Shown one piece after another: positions 26,369-35,334 of a DNA stretch of 64,000 bases. Both the position numbers and the translations under genes were made by a program. The stretch is from Thauera sp. UBA6194 (lineage in GTDB: Bacteria > Pseudomonadota > Gammaproteobacteria > Burkholderiales > Rhodocyclaceae). A model generated the notes under the pieces. The model worked only from the letters and a program-made list of their open reading frames with translations, did not search any database and was not told where the DNA came from. The first letter of the stretch is position 1. Every line of letters begins with the position of its first letter. Location of the stretch: NCBI GenBank assembly GCA_002422685.1, contig DITC01000054.1:159540-223539 (forward strand), given 5' to 3'.

Positions 26369-27271
26369 ATGACCGACATCATCGATGGAAAGCAGATGGC
26401 AGCGAAGTTGCGGGCACAGATCGGAATAGAGGTCGCCCGCCTGCGCGAAACGCACCAGATCACACCCGGTCTCGCGGTGGTGCTGGTGGGCGAGGACCCG
26501 GCCAGCCAGGTATACGTGCGCAACAAGGGCCGTCAGGCCACCGAGGCGGCGATGAACTCCTACGAGCATCGCCTGCCGCCCAGCGTCTCGGAGGCGGAGC
26601 TGCTCGAGCTCATCGAGCGCCTCAATGACGACGCGGCGGTGCACGGCATCCTCGTGCAGCTGCCGCTGCCGCGCCACATCGACGCCGACCGCGTGCTCAA
26701 CGCCATCCGTCCCGACAAGGACATCGACGGCTTTCACCCGCTCAACGCCGGCATTCTCGCTACCGGCGGCGATGCGCTGGTGCCGTGCACGCCGCTGGGT
26801 TGCCTGATGCTGCTCAAGCATCGCCACGGCGACCTCTCCGGCATGCGTGCCGTGGTCCTCGGGCGCTCGAACATCGTCGGCAAACCCATGGCGGCGCTGC
26901 TGTTGCGCGAGAACTGCACGGTGACGGTGGTGCACTCGAAAACCCGTGACCTGGCCGACGAGTGCCGGCGCGCAGACATCCTCGTCGCGGCCGTCGGGCG
27001 GCCGGAGATGGTCAAGGGCGACTGGATCAAGCCCGGCGCCACGGTCATCGATGTCGGCATCAACCGGGTCGACACGCCGGACGGCAAGGGGCGGCTGGTG
27101 GGCGATGTGGACTACGCCAGCGCCGCGGCGGTGGCCGGCGCGATCACCCCGGTACCCGGCGGCGTCGGGCCGATGACGATCGCGTGCCTGCTGCACAACA
27201 CGCTCGAGGCCACCTGCCGCCAGCACGGGCTGCCGGTACCGGCCGGCATCTTCGAGGCGGCATGGGGATGA
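26369..27271 (+). CDS. folD: bifunctional methylene-THF dehydrogenase / methenyl-THF cyclohydrolase
   Basis: Converts methylene-THF to methenyl- and then 10-formyl-THF, reducing NADP+. 300 residues with all FolD signatures: SQVYVRNKGRQATEAAMNS (catalytic Lys in a YVxxK-like motif), VHGILVQLPLP, PDKDIDGFHPLN, VLGRSNIVGKPMAALLL (nucleotide loop) and PVPGGVGPMTIACLL. In YVRNKGRQ the lysine is K54-K56 region as expected. Its stop overlaps the folC start (ATGA). It is the third step of C1 oxidation encoded here and may be dedicated to the pathway rather than the housekeeping copy. Confidence 0.96.
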   Translation: MTDIIDGKQMAAKLRAQIGIEVARLRETHQITPGLAVVLVGEDPASQVYVRNKGRQATEAAMNSYEHRLPPSVSEAELLELIERLNDDAAVHGILVQLPLPRHIDADRVLNAIRPDKDIDGFHPLNAGILATGGDALVPCTPLGCLMLLKHRHGDLSGMRAVVLGRSNIVGKPMAALLLRENCTVTVVHSKTRDLADECRRADILVAAVGRPEMVKGDWIKPGATVIDVGINRVDTPDGKGRLVGDVDYASAAAVAGAITPVPGGVGPMTIACLLHNTLEATCRQHGLPVPAGIFEAAWG

Positions 27272-28623
27272 GGCCGGCGCCGGTGTCGCCGTCGCACGCG
27301 GCGGCGAGCCCGCTCCGGTGCGCCGAGGACGTCGTCCGCCTGTTCGAGGCGCTCGCGGCCGCCGAGCCGCAGCGCCAGCGTGCGCCCGAGTCGCGCGCGC
27401 TACACGCGGTCGGCAACCTGCTCGAACGCGCCGGGCGGCCGCAGGATTCGCTGCAGATCATCCACATCGCGGGGTCGAAGGGCAAAGGCAGCACGGCGCT
27501 GCTGTGCGAGGCGATCCTGCAGGCCGCGGGGCTGCGCACCGGCACCTACACGTCACCGCATCTCGAGCGCTGGACCGAGCGCTTCCGCATCGACGGGCGG
27601 GAGGTCGGCGAGGCCGATTTCGTCGCCGCGGCCGAAGCGCTGCGCCCGTCGCTGCTCACCGCGCTCGGCGCACCGGAGCCGCCCGGTTTTTTCGATTACG
27701 CCACCGCGCTCGCCCTGACGCTGTTCAGGCAGACCGGGGTCGATGTCGCCATCGTCGAGACCGGCCTCGGCGGGCGGCTGGACGCGACCAACATCGTGAC
27801 GCCGCGGGTGTCCTGCATTACCAGCATCGAGCTGGAGCACACCGACAGGCTCGGCACGACCCCAGCCGCGATCGCGCGCGAGAAGGCCGGCATCATCAAG
27901 GCGGGGGTGCCCGCCCTGGCCGGGCGCCTCTGCGCCGAGGCGATGCAGGCCCTGCATGCACGGGCGGCCACGGTCGGCACGTCGGTGCAACGGCTCGGCC
28001 ACGAGTTCGAGGTCCGCGCCGCCCCGAGCGGGTCGCATGCGCTGGCCCTGCATCTGGAAATCGGCCGCGTCGCGATCGATGCCGCGCTGCCGGTGATCGG
28101 CAGCCACCTCGCCGACAACGCGGCGCTGGCTGCGGCCTGCGTCAGCGCGAGCGGCCTGTTGCCGAACACCACGCTGTGCGACGCGATTCACGCCGGCCTT
28201 GCCCGCGCAGCGCTGCCCGGACGCAACGAGGTCCTGTGCCGGTCACCATGGGTGATCGCCGACGGCGCCCACACCGAGGCCTCCGCGACCGCCTTGATGC
28301 GCACACTCGACGGCATCCCCGCACGCGAACGGCGCATGGTCGTTTCGCTGAGCGCAGGCAAGGACCCCGGCATGCTGTTGCCGATCTTCGCCCGCGGCGC
28401 GACCCAGTTCGTGGCCACGCGGGCCGACCCGAACCGCTCGCTGGCGCCCGCACTCATCGCGGACTGGCTGTGCGAGCGTTTTCCGCGGCTGCCGGTGCAC
28501 GTCGTGGACGCGCCCGACCAGGCGATACGCGAGACCCGCGCGGGACTGCACGCCGACGCATTGATGTGTGTGACCGGCTCGGTGTATGTCGCCGGCGCCG
28601 CGCGACGCGCGCTGTCGGCTTGA
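27268..28623 (+). CDS. folC: bifunctional folylpolyglutamate/dihydrofolate synthase (FolC)
   Basis: Adds glutamates to folates (Mur-ligase fold), 451 residues. P-loop HIAGSKGKGSTALLCEAIL near residue 70, TYTSPHLERWTERFRIDG (the omega loop), ETGLGGRLDATN, SIELEHTDRLGTT and the ADGAHTEASATAL motif of the third domain. The start at 27268 overlaps the folD stop by 4 bp. Polyglutamylation would retain folate for the C1 flux. It is unusual to find folC in an apparent two-gene operon with folD rather than with accD. Confidence 0.93.
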   Translation: MRPAPVSPSHAAASPLRCAEDVVRLFEALAAAEPQRQRAPESRALHAVGNLLERAGRPQDSLQIIHIAGSKGKGSTALLCEAILQAAGLRTGTYTSPHLERWTERFRIDGREVGEADFVAAAEALRPSLLTALGAPEPPGFFDYATALALTLFRQTGVDVAIVETGLGGRLDATNIVTPRVSCITSIELEHTDRLGTTPAAIAREKAGIIKAGVPALAGRLCAEAMQALHARAATVGTSVQRLGHEFEVRAAPSGSHALALHLEIGRVAIDAALPVIGSHLADNAALAAACVSASGLLPNTTLCDAIHAGLARAALPGRNEVLCRSPWVIADGAHTEASATALMRTLDGIPARERRMVVSLSAGKDPGMLLPIFARGATQFVATRADPNRSLAPALIADWLCERFPRLPVHVVDAPDQAIRETRAGLHADALMCVTGSVYVAGAARRALSA

Positions 28624-28703
28624 GCCCGCCCCCTGCCGGAGGCGGTGATCGATGCGTCGCAAGAGCTGCGCATCGCAAACTGAGGCGTTCAAAGCTGCCG
28701 CGT

Positions 28704-28776
28704 TTTCGTGCGCTCCGCATGTTCACCGAGCGCACGAAAGCGGGCGCCGGGGGCGGCATCGTCGCCCCCGGCGCCC
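28704..28776. terminator. two hairpins between convergent folC and fhs
   Basis: A 12-bp stem (28704-28715 with 28728-28739) is followed by a 13-bp GC-rich stem (28742-28754 with 28764-28776). The first has short T and A tracts on either side, so it could end transcription from both directions; the second has no T run. Confidence 0.55.
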
Positions 28777-28785
28777 CGGGCTGGA

Positions 28786-30465
28786 TCAGAACAGTCCTTC
28801 GACCAGACCCTGTTCGTTGAGGCGGATCGTCTCGGCAGCCGGCTTGCTCGGCAGGCCGGGCATGGTCATGACCTCGCCGCAAATGACGACGACGAAGCCT
28901 GCACCGGCCGACAGGCGCACCTCGCGGATGGGCACGGAGTGGTGCGTGGGCGCACCGCGCAGGTTGGGATCGGTGGAGAAGCTGTATTGCGTCTTGGCCA
29001 TGCAGATCGGGAGGTGCCCGTACCCGGCCTTTTCCCAGGTGTGCAGCTGGTCGCGGATCGCCTTGTTGGCGAGCACCTCGTCGGCGTGATAGATGCGCTG
29101 GGCGATGGTTTCGATCTTCTCGAACAAGGACATCTCATCGGGATAGAGCGGTGCGAAGGTGCTCGCGCCGCTCTCGGCGAGCTGCACGACTTTACGCGCG
29201 AGCTCCTCGGCGCCGGCGCCGCCCTCGGCCCAATGGCGGCACAGGATGGCCTCGGCACCCTGCGACTCGACATAGCGCTTGACCTCGGCGATCTCGGCCT
29301 CGGTGTCCGAGTGGAAGTGGTTGATCGCCACCACCACCGGCACGCCGAAGCCCTTGACGTTGGCAATATGGCGCCCGAGGTTGGCGCAGCCCTTGTGCAC
29401 CGCATCGACGTTCTCGGCGCCGAGGTCGGCCTTGGCCACGCCGCCGTTCATCTTCATCGCGCGCACGGTGGCGACGATCACCGCGGCATCGGGCTTGAGG
29501 CCTGCCTTGCGGCACTTGATGTCGAAGAACTTCTCGGCGCCGAGGTCGGCACCGAAACCCGCCTCGGTGACCACATACTCACCGAGCTTGAGCGCGGTGC
29601 TCGTGGCGATGACCGAGTTGCAGCCGTGGGCGATGTTGGCGAAAGGGCCGCCGTGGACGAAGGCCGGGTTGTTCTCGAGGGTCTGGACCAGGTTGGGCTG
29701 CATCGCATCCTTGAGCAGCACCGTCATCGCGCCGTCGGCCTTGAGGTCGCGGCAGTAGATTGGCGACTTGTCGCGACGATAGGCGACGACGATGTCGCCG
29801 AGCCGCTTCTGCAGGTCGTCGAGGTCCTTGGCCAGGCACAGGATCGCCATGACCTCGGAGGCCACGGTGATGTCGAAACCCGCCTGACGGGTGAAGCCGT
29901 TGCTCACCCCGCCCAGGCCGACCACGATGTCCCGCAGCGCCCGGTCGTTCATGTCCATCACCCGCCGCCAGACGATGCGACGCTCGTCGATTTCGAGGCT
30001 GTTACCCCAGTGGATGTGGTTGTCGATCATCGCCGTGAGCAGATTGTGCGCCGAGGTGATCGCGTGGAAGTCGCCGGTGAAATGCAGGTTCATGTCCTCC
30101 ATCGGCACGATCTGCGAATATCCGCCGCCGGCGGCGCCGCCCTTCATGCCGAAGTTGGGCCCGAGCGAGGCCTCGCGGATGCAGATCACCGCCTTCTTGC
30201 CGATGCGGTTGAGCGCGTCGCCCAGGCCCACGGTCGTCGTGGTCTTGCCTTCGCCGGCGGGGGTCGGGTTGATCGCGGTGACCAGCACCAGCTTGCCGTT
30301 GGGGCGACCCTGCAGTTGCTCGATGTATTCCTGGGTCACCTTGGCCTTGTCATGGCCATAAGGCAGCAGGTGTTCCTGCGGTATTCCCAACTTGGCGCCG
30401 ATCTGTTGGATCTGCAGCTTGTTCGCTGCGCGCGCGATTTCGATATCGGTCTTGAACTCGGCCAT
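28786..30465 (-). CDS. fhs: formate-tetrahydrofolate ligase
   Basis: Interconverts formate + THF + ATP with 10-formyl-THF + ADP + Pi; here it probably runs backwards to release formate and make ATP. 559 residues, the standard size. P-loop-like TAINPTPAGEGKTTTTVGLGDAL near residue 65, LGPNFGMKGGAAGGGYSQI, FTGDFHAITSAHNLL and VRAMKMNGGV. Start at ATG 30465, seven bases after GAGG. The 5' leader folds into a candidate three-helix structure that touches the ribosome site (30476-30548). Confidence 0.97.
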   Translation of the reverse strand: MAEFKTDIEIARAANKLQIQQIGAKLGIPQEHLLPYGHDKAKVTQEYIEQLQGRPNGKLVLVTAINPTPAGEGKTTTTVGLGDALNRIGKKAVICIREASLGPNFGMKGGAAGGGYSQIVPMEDMNLHFTGDFHAITSAHNLLTAMIDNHIHWGNSLEIDERRIVWRRVMDMNDRALRDIVVGLGGVSNGFTRQAGFDITVASEVMAILCLAKDLDDLQKRLGDIVVAYRRDKSPIYCRDLKADGAMTVLLKDAMQPNLVQTLENNPAFVHGGPFANIAHGCNSVIATSTALKLGEYVVTEAGFGADLGAEKFFDIKCRKAGLKPDAAVIVATVRAMKMNGGVAKADLGAENVDAVHKGCANLGRHIANVKGFGVPVVVAINHFHSDTEAEIAEVKRYVESQGAEAILCRHWAEGGAGAEELARKVVQLAESGASTFAPLYPDEMSLFEKIETIAQRIYHADEVLANKAIRDQLHTWEKAGYGHLPICMAKTQYSFSTDPNLRGAPTHHSVPIREVRLSAGAGFVVVICGEVMTMPGLPSKPAAETIRLNEQGLVEGLF

Positions 30466-30475
30466 GCTGTTACCT

Positions 30476-30548
30476 CGGATAGGGTTCGGTTGCGGATTGA
30501 TTCCGCGGACTGTCTGTCGCCTGACGCAGACACGATGCATCCTATCCG
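30476..30548 (-). promoter_or_regulatory. candidate structured 5' leader RNA of fhs
   Basis: On the minus strand the leader can form a three-way junction: P1 CGGATAGG (30548-30541) with CCTATCCG (30483-30476), P2 TGTCTG with CAGACA (30532-30527 and 30516-30511, 10-nt loop) and P3 GCGGA with TCCGC (30506-30502 and 30496-30492, 5-nt loop). The 3' strand of P1 runs into the GAGG ribosome site, so closing P1 could hide it. I do not recognise a known riboswitch class; the ZTP/pfl motif of other fhs leaders was not seen. Confidence 0.4.
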
Positions 30549-30591
30549 CGGAGAAACCGCCCGCGCTTTCCCAAACAAGTCGTGATGCGCA

Positions 30592-30605
30592 CTGTTTGCG
30601 ACATG
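30592..30605 (-). promoter_or_regulatory. regulon word CATGTCGCAAACAG, copy 1
   Basis: The minus-strand 14-mer CATGTCGCAAACAG is identical to positions 40711-40724 on the plus strand. It lies 127 bp upstream of the fhs start and 183 bp upstream of etfB. Proposed binding site for a GlxA/AraC-type regulator. Confidence 0.6.
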
Positions 30606-30787
30606 TGCATCGCCGGCCCGATCTGCACTATCGGCGCCGGCGCCGGCCCGCGATGACGCAACGGCGAAAGTTCGCGTCGCAATCGGATCGACTCTCGGGC
30701 AGGCGTGGCGGCACACTGGCTCGTGGGAATGGGGGCGCAGTGGATGTCGCCCGCACGAGACAACAGTTTGGCTACTAAAGGTGATGC

Positions 30788-31540
30788 ATGAAGATTGTCG
30801 TGCCGGTCAAGAGAGTGGTCGACGCTTATGTAAAGGTGCGCGTCAAGAGTGACGGCTCCGGCGTCGATACCGACAACACGAAGATGTCGATGAATCCTTT
30901 CGACGAGATCGCCATCGAGGAAGCGGTGAGACTGAAGGAGGCGGGCACGGCGACTGAAATCATCGCCGTGAGCGTGGGGCCGCAGAAGGCGCAGGAGCAG
31001 CTGCGCACCGCATTGGCCATGGGCGCGGATCGCGCCATCCTGGTCGAATCCGACCTTACGGATCTGCAGCCGCTCGTGATCGCGCGCCTGCTCGCCGCCG
31101 TTTGCGAGCGCGAGCAGCCCGATCTGGTGCTGATGGGCAAGCAGGCGATCGACGACGACTCCAATCAGGTTGGCCAGATGCTCGCGGCCCTGCGCGATCT
31201 GCCGCAGGGCACCTTCATCTCCAGGCTCGAGCCCGGCGCAGGGCACGTGGTGGTCACCCGTGAGGTCGATGCCGGACTCGAGCGCCTCAGGCTGTCGCTG
31301 CCGGCGGTGGTCACGGTCGATCTGCGCCTGAACGAACCTCGCTACCCCAAGCTGCCCAACATCATGAAGGCCAAGAAGGTGCCGATCGAGACGGCGACCC
31401 CGGCCGAGCTGGGTGTGGACACCGCCTCGACCTTGAAAACGCTCAAGGTCGAGGAGCCGCCGGTGCGCAAGGGTGGCGTCAAGGTCGCGAGCGTCGCGGA
31501 GTTGGTCGACAAGCTGAAGAACGAAGCAAAGGTGATTTGA
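30788..31540 (+). CDS. etfB: electron transfer flavoprotein beta subunit
   Basis: AMP-binding beta subunit of Etf, 250 residues: MKIVVPVKRVVDAYVKVRV, MNPFDEIAIEEAVRLKEAG, LVLMGKQAIDDDSNQVGQMLA and the exposed recognition loop NEPRYPKLPNIMKAKK, which docks partner dehydrogenases. It is followed directly by etfA (TGATG) and then by the dimethylglycine-dehydrogenase-like gene, so it is likely the dedicated acceptor of that flavoprotein rather than of fatty-acid oxidation. Confidence 0.97.
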   Translation: MKIVVPVKRVVDAYVKVRVKSDGSGVDTDNTKMSMNPFDEIAIEEAVRLKEAGTATEIIAVSVGPQKAQEQLRTALAMGADRAILVESDLTDLQPLVIARLLAAVCEREQPDLVLMGKQAIDDDSNQVGQMLAALRDLPQGTFISRLEPGAGHVVVTREVDAGLERLRLSLPAVVTVDLRLNEPRYPKLPNIMKAKKVPIETATPAELGVDTASTLKTLKVEEPPVRKGGVKVASVAELVDKLKNEAKVI

Positions 31541-32475
31541 TGAGCATCCTCGTATATGCGGAACATGACGGCCGCGCCCTGAGCCCGGCCACCCTTTCGG
31601 CGATCGCATGCGCGCGCAGCATCGGTGGCGAGATCGACGTGCTGGTCGCGGGGCATGACTGCGCCGCAGCCGCACAGGGCGCGGCTGCCGCCGCCGGCGT
31701 GCGCAAGGTCCTGCACGCGGACGGTGCGCACCTCGGTCAGCAGATCGCGGAGAACGTCGCCCCGCTCATCGAGTCGCTGGCAAGCGGCTACGGCCATGTG
31801 CTCGCCGCCGCGACCCCGTGCGCAAAGAACGTGCTGCCGCGCGTGGCCGCCCGCCTCGGTGTGCAGCAGATCTCCGAGATCGTCGAGGTGGTATCACCGG
31901 ACACTTTCGTCCGCCCGATCTACGCCGGCAACGCGCTGGCGACGGTGCAGTCCTCTGACCCGGTCAAGGTGATCACGGTGCGCACGACCGCCTTCGCGGC
32001 GGTCGCCGACAACGGCAACCAGGCGGCGATCGAGCGCATCGACGCCGGGACCGACGCGGGCAAGACCGAATTCCTCGGCGCCGATCTGCACGCCACGTCC
32101 GGCCCGGAGCTGGCCTCGGCGCGGGTCGTGGTTTCCGGCGGGCGCGGCGTGGGCTCGGCCGAGAACTTCGACATCATCAGGGCGCTGGCGGGCACGCTCG
32201 GCGCCGCGGTAGGCGCGAGCCGCGCCGCGGTCGATGCCGGTTATGTCACCAACGACCATCAGGTGGGCCAGACCGGCAAGGTCATCGCGCCGGAGCTCTA
32301 TATCGCCGTGGGCATCTCGGGCGCCGTGCAGCACCTGGCCGGCATGAAGGAGTCGCGCGTCATCGTCGCGATCAACAAGGACGGCGACGCGCCAATCTTC
32401 GAGATCGCCGACTACGGTCTGGTCGCCGACCTTTTCTCGGCGGTCCCCGAACTGACGGGCGCGCTTTCCGGCTGA
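31540..32475 (+). CDS. etfA: electron transfer flavoprotein alpha subunit
   Basis: FAD-binding alpha subunit, 311 residues. The C-terminal FAD domain is canonical: VVSGGRGVGSAENF, GASRAAVDAGYVTNDHQVGQTGKVIAPELYIAVGISGAVQHLAGMKES and VAINKDGDAPIFEIADYGLV. The ATG shares one base with the etfB stop (TGATG). It passes electrons to Etf:quinone oxidoreductase, which is not encoded in this window. Confidence 0.97.
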   Translation: MSILVYAEHDGRALSPATLSAIACARSIGGEIDVLVAGHDCAAAAQGAAAAAGVRKVLHADGAHLGQQIAENVAPLIESLASGYGHVLAAATPCAKNVLPRVAARLGVQQISEIVEVVSPDTFVRPIYAGNALATVQSSDPVKVITVRTTAFAAVADNGNQAAIERIDAGTDAGKTEFLGADLHATSGPELASARVVVSGGRGVGSAENFDIIRALAGTLGAAVGASRAAVDAGYVTNDHQVGQTGKVIAPELYIAVGISGAVQHLAGMKESRVIVAINKDGDAPIFEIADYGLVADLFSAVPELTGALSG

Positions 32476-32578
32476 ATCCTGCCGGCGCCGCATCGACCAC
32501 ATTGCATCCGAACCGCGCACGGCCCTGCCCGTGCGCACCGCAGCTCGACTCACCCACATCCTGGCGGAGACTCAATCA

Positions 32579-35146
32579 ATGGCCAAGTTACCCAGCAGCG
32601 CAGACGTCGTCATCATCGGTCTGGGCGGCATCGTCGGTGCCTCGGTGGCACACCACCTCATCGAACGGGGATGGAAGAACATCGTCGGTATCGACAAATC
32701 CGCAGTACCCACCGACATCGGCTCCACCTCGCACGCGTCCGACTTCTGCTACATGACCTCGCATGACCATCTGTCGTGCTACACGACGATGTACAGCGCG
32801 GATTTCTACGAAAAGATGGGCCACTACGTGCGCATCGGCGGGGTCGAGGTTGCGCGCGTCGGCGACGACGAGCGCATGGACGAGCTCAAGCGCCGTGTCG
32901 CCTCCGGCAAGGCCTTCGGCACCAACGTCCGCCTGATGACCCCTCAGGAAGCCAAGGAAAAGATGCCCCTGATCGAGGAGGACATGATCCAGGGCGCGAT
33001 GTGGGATCCGGACGCCGGGCTGGTCGTGCCCCGCTCCCAGACCGTCGTCGGCGAGCTGGTCGAGGCGGCAGAGAAGACCGGAAAGCTGCAGGTGTTCGCC
33101 AACACGCCGGCGACCGGTCTCGACATCCGTGACGGGCGCATCGTCGGGGTGCACACCAACAAGGGTTATATCGAGGCCCCCTACGTGGTCGTGTGCGCAG
33201 GCTTGTGGGGACGCCTGATCGCCGAGATGGCCGGCGAGGATCTCCCGGTCATGCCTGTCGACCACCCGCTGCTGTGGTTCGGCCCCTACGACGCGTTCGC
33301 GGGCACCGGCAAGGAGATCGGCTATCCGCTGCTGCGCGACCAGGGCAACTCTGCATACCTGCGCGACACCGGTGACCCGAAGACCACCGAGGGTGGCCAG
33401 ATCGAATGGGGCTACTACGAGGAAAAGGCGCCGCGCCTCGTGCATCCGCGCGACATCCTCGAGAAGGAGCAAGCCCGCCTGTCGCCCTCGCAGCGCGACC
33501 TCGAGATGGAGCAGATCATCGAGCCGCTGGAGCGCGCGATCGAGCTGACCCCGATCCTCGCCGAGCTCGGCTACGATGAAAAGCGCTCGTTCAACGGTCT
33601 GCTGCAGGTGACCTCGGACGGCGGGCCGTCGATCGGCGAATCCGCCGAGGTGCGCGGCCTGTGGTACGCAGTGGCGGTGTGGGTGAAGGACGGCCCGGGG
33701 GTCGGCAAGGTCCTGGCCGACTGGATGACCGATGGCCGCACCGAATTCGACCACTGCTCGATCGACGTCAGCCGCTTCTACCCGATCCAGAAGACCGCCG
33801 GCTACATCAACGACCGCTGCTACGAGTCGGCCTTCAAGATCTACAACCCGCCGGTGCACACCCGCGAGCCCTATACCGCTGCGCGTGGTTTGCGGCGCAG
33901 CCCGTTCTGGCCGCGCGAGCAGGCGCTCGGCGCGCACTTCATGGAACTGGCCGGCTGGGAGCGGGCTCACGGCTACGCCAGCAACGAGCCCCTTCTCGAG
34001 AAATTCGCCGACCGTGTGCCGGTACGCGAGAACGAATGGGACAACCGCCACTTCTGGCGCGTCTCCAATGCCGAACACCTCGAGATGTCCGAGAACGTCG
34101 GCATGATCAACCTGTCGCACTTCGCGATCTACGACGTGCTGGGCCAGGACGCCGAAGCCCTGATGGAATACCTCTGCGTGGCCAAGGTCGGCGGCAACAC
34201 CGGAATCGGCAAAGGGATCTACACCCACTTCCTCGACAGCGCCGGTGGCGTGCGCGCCGACCTCACCGTCATCCGCCTGGCTGAAAACCATTATCGCGTC
34301 ATCGACGGCGCCGACGCGGGTAACCGCGACTTCGTCTGGATGAAGCGCACCGCCGACGACAAGGGCTGGAAAAACGTCTTCATCCAGGACCTGACCGATC
34401 ACTGGGCCTGCCTCGGGGTGTGGGGGCCGAATGCCCGCGCCACGATTCAGAAGGTCGCCGACCGACCGCAGGAATGGGACGCCGATCGGTTCCCGTTTGC
34501 CAGCGTGCGCAAGCTGACCATCAAGGGCATCCCCGTGCTCGCGTTCCGGATCTCCTACGTGGGCGAGCAGGGCTGGGAGCTTCATGTGCCCTTCTCCTAC
34601 GGCCTGGCGCTGTGGGACACGCTGTTCGAGCTCGGGGTGACGCCGGTCGGTGTCGAGACCTACGCGAACAGCCGCCGGATGGAAAAGAGCCTGCGCCTGC
34701 AGAACGCCGACCTGCTCACCCACTACAACCTGTACGAGGGGGGGTTGTCCCGTCCGAAGGTCAAGGAGGCGGACTTCATCGGCAAGGCGGCCTATGTGGC
34801 GCAACGCGAGCTCCCGCACCAGGCCGCGCTGCTGTGCACGCTGACGATGACCGACAACGTCGACAGCAAGGGGGTTGCGCGCTACCCGGTCGGTCCGTGC
34901 CCGATCCTCGACCCGCAGACCGGCAAGGTGCTCATCGACTCGCAGGGGCGGCGCTCGTACACCACCAGCATCGCGTTCGGCCCGTCGATCGGCAAGAACA
35001 TCGCGCTGGGCTACATCCCGCACGAGCATGCCGAGGTCGGCAAGAACCTGCTGATCGAGTACTTCCACGAGCAGTATCCGGTGCGTATCGAGGCCGTCGG
35101 TTACGGTGCCCTTTACGACCCGGAAAACCTCAAGGCCAAGAGCTGA
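32579..35146 (+). CDS. FAD-dependent N-methylglycine dehydrogenase-like protein (dimethylglycine/sarcosine dehydrogenase family) with GcvT-like folate domain
   Basis: 855 residues in the DMGDH/SarDH layout: N-terminal DAO-type FAD domain (~8-390; VVIIGLGGIVGASVAHHLIERG), FAO_M linker (~395-450; LADWMTDGRTEFDHCSIDVSRF), then GCV_T aminomethyltransferase-like folate domain (~460-750) and its C-terminal barrel (~760-850). The histidine of GSTSHASDF lies where mammalian DMGDH and SarDH carry covalently bound FAD (GSTWHAAGL), but the following residues differ, so substrate choice may differ too. It would oxidise dimethylglycine or sarcosine, pass electrons to the EtfAB encoded upstream and load the C1 unit onto THF as methylene-THF. 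GGAGA precedes the ATG by eight bases. Confidence 0.92.
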   Translation: MAKLPSSADVVIIGLGGIVGASVAHHLIERGWKNIVGIDKSAVPTDIGSTSHASDFCYMTSHDHLSCYTTMYSADFYEKMGHYVRIGGVEVARVGDDERMDELKRRVASGKAFGTNVRLMTPQEAKEKMPLIEEDMIQGAMWDPDAGLVVPRSQTVVGELVEAAEKTGKLQVFANTPATGLDIRDGRIVGVHTNKGYIEAPYVVVCAGLWGRLIAEMAGEDLPVMPVDHPLLWFGPYDAFAGTGKEIGYPLLRDQGNSAYLRDTGDPKTTEGGQIEWGYYEEKAPRLVHPRDILEKEQARLSPSQRDLEMEQIIEPLERAIELTPILAELGYDEKRSFNGLLQVTSDGGPSIGESAEVRGLWYAVAVWVKDGPGVGKVLADWMTDGRTEFDHCSIDVSRFYPIQKTAGYINDRCYESAFKIYNPPVHTREPYTAARGLRRSPFWPREQALGAHFMELAGWERAHGYASNEPLLEKFADRVPVRENEWDNRHFWRVSNAEHLEMSENVGMINLSHFAIYDVLGQDAEALMEYLCVAKVGGNTGIGKGIYTHFLDSAGGVRADLTVIRLAENHYRVIDGADAGNRDFVWMKRTADDKGWKNVFIQDLTDHWACLGVWGPNARATIQKVADRPQEWDADRFPFASVRKLTIKGIPVLAFRISYVGEQGWELHVPFSYGLALWDTLFELGVTPVGVETYANSRRMEKSLRLQNADLLTHYNLYEGGLSRPKVKEADFIGKAAYVAQRELPHQAALLCTLTMTDNVDSKGVARYPVGPCPILDPQTGKVLIDSQGRRSYTTSIAFGPSIGKNIALGYIPHEHAEVGKNLLIEYFHEQYPVRIEAVGYGALYDPENLKAKS

Positions 35147-35163
35147 GCGCCCGGCGTCACATG

Positions 35164-35203
35164 AAACGGGCTCGCCCCCAACTGGGGGGGCGAGCCCGTT
35201 TTT
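35164..35203. terminator. bidirectional terminator between the flavoprotein gene and the formate dehydrogenase operon
   Basis: A perfect 16-bp stem (35164-35179 with 35186-35201), a 6-nt loop, TTTTT at 35199-35203 on the plus strand and AAA on the other side. It lies 17 bp after the plus-strand stop and about 130 bp after the minus-strand 5-formyl-THF cyclo-ligase gene. Confidence 0.9.
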
Positions 35204-35334
35204 CATGCGCAGGCGCGTAGCAAGGCAAATCGGCGTCGATCCCGGCCGCATCGGGCGGCGAGGCCCGCGCCCGGACTACCCACACAGTGTGCGCGCAGCG
35301 GTCGCCGCGGCTGCGGCGACCCAGGAAATGCAGG

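Larger units (their letters stand above)
30466..30787. promoter_or_regulatory. divergent control region between fhs and etfBA
   Basis: 322 bp with no gene. It contains the structured fhs leader (30476-30548), a regulon word at 30592-30605 that is identical over 14 bp to one at 40711, and a second related word GTCGCAATCGGA at 30676-30687. The two words lie in opposite orientation 70-80 bp apart, one facing each gene set. Confidence 0.55.

Noticed and set aside
32588..35251. 887-codon minus-strand frame opposite the flavoprotein gene
   Set aside because: It is a mirror of a well-supported plus-strand gene, with biased composition and no recognisable domain.
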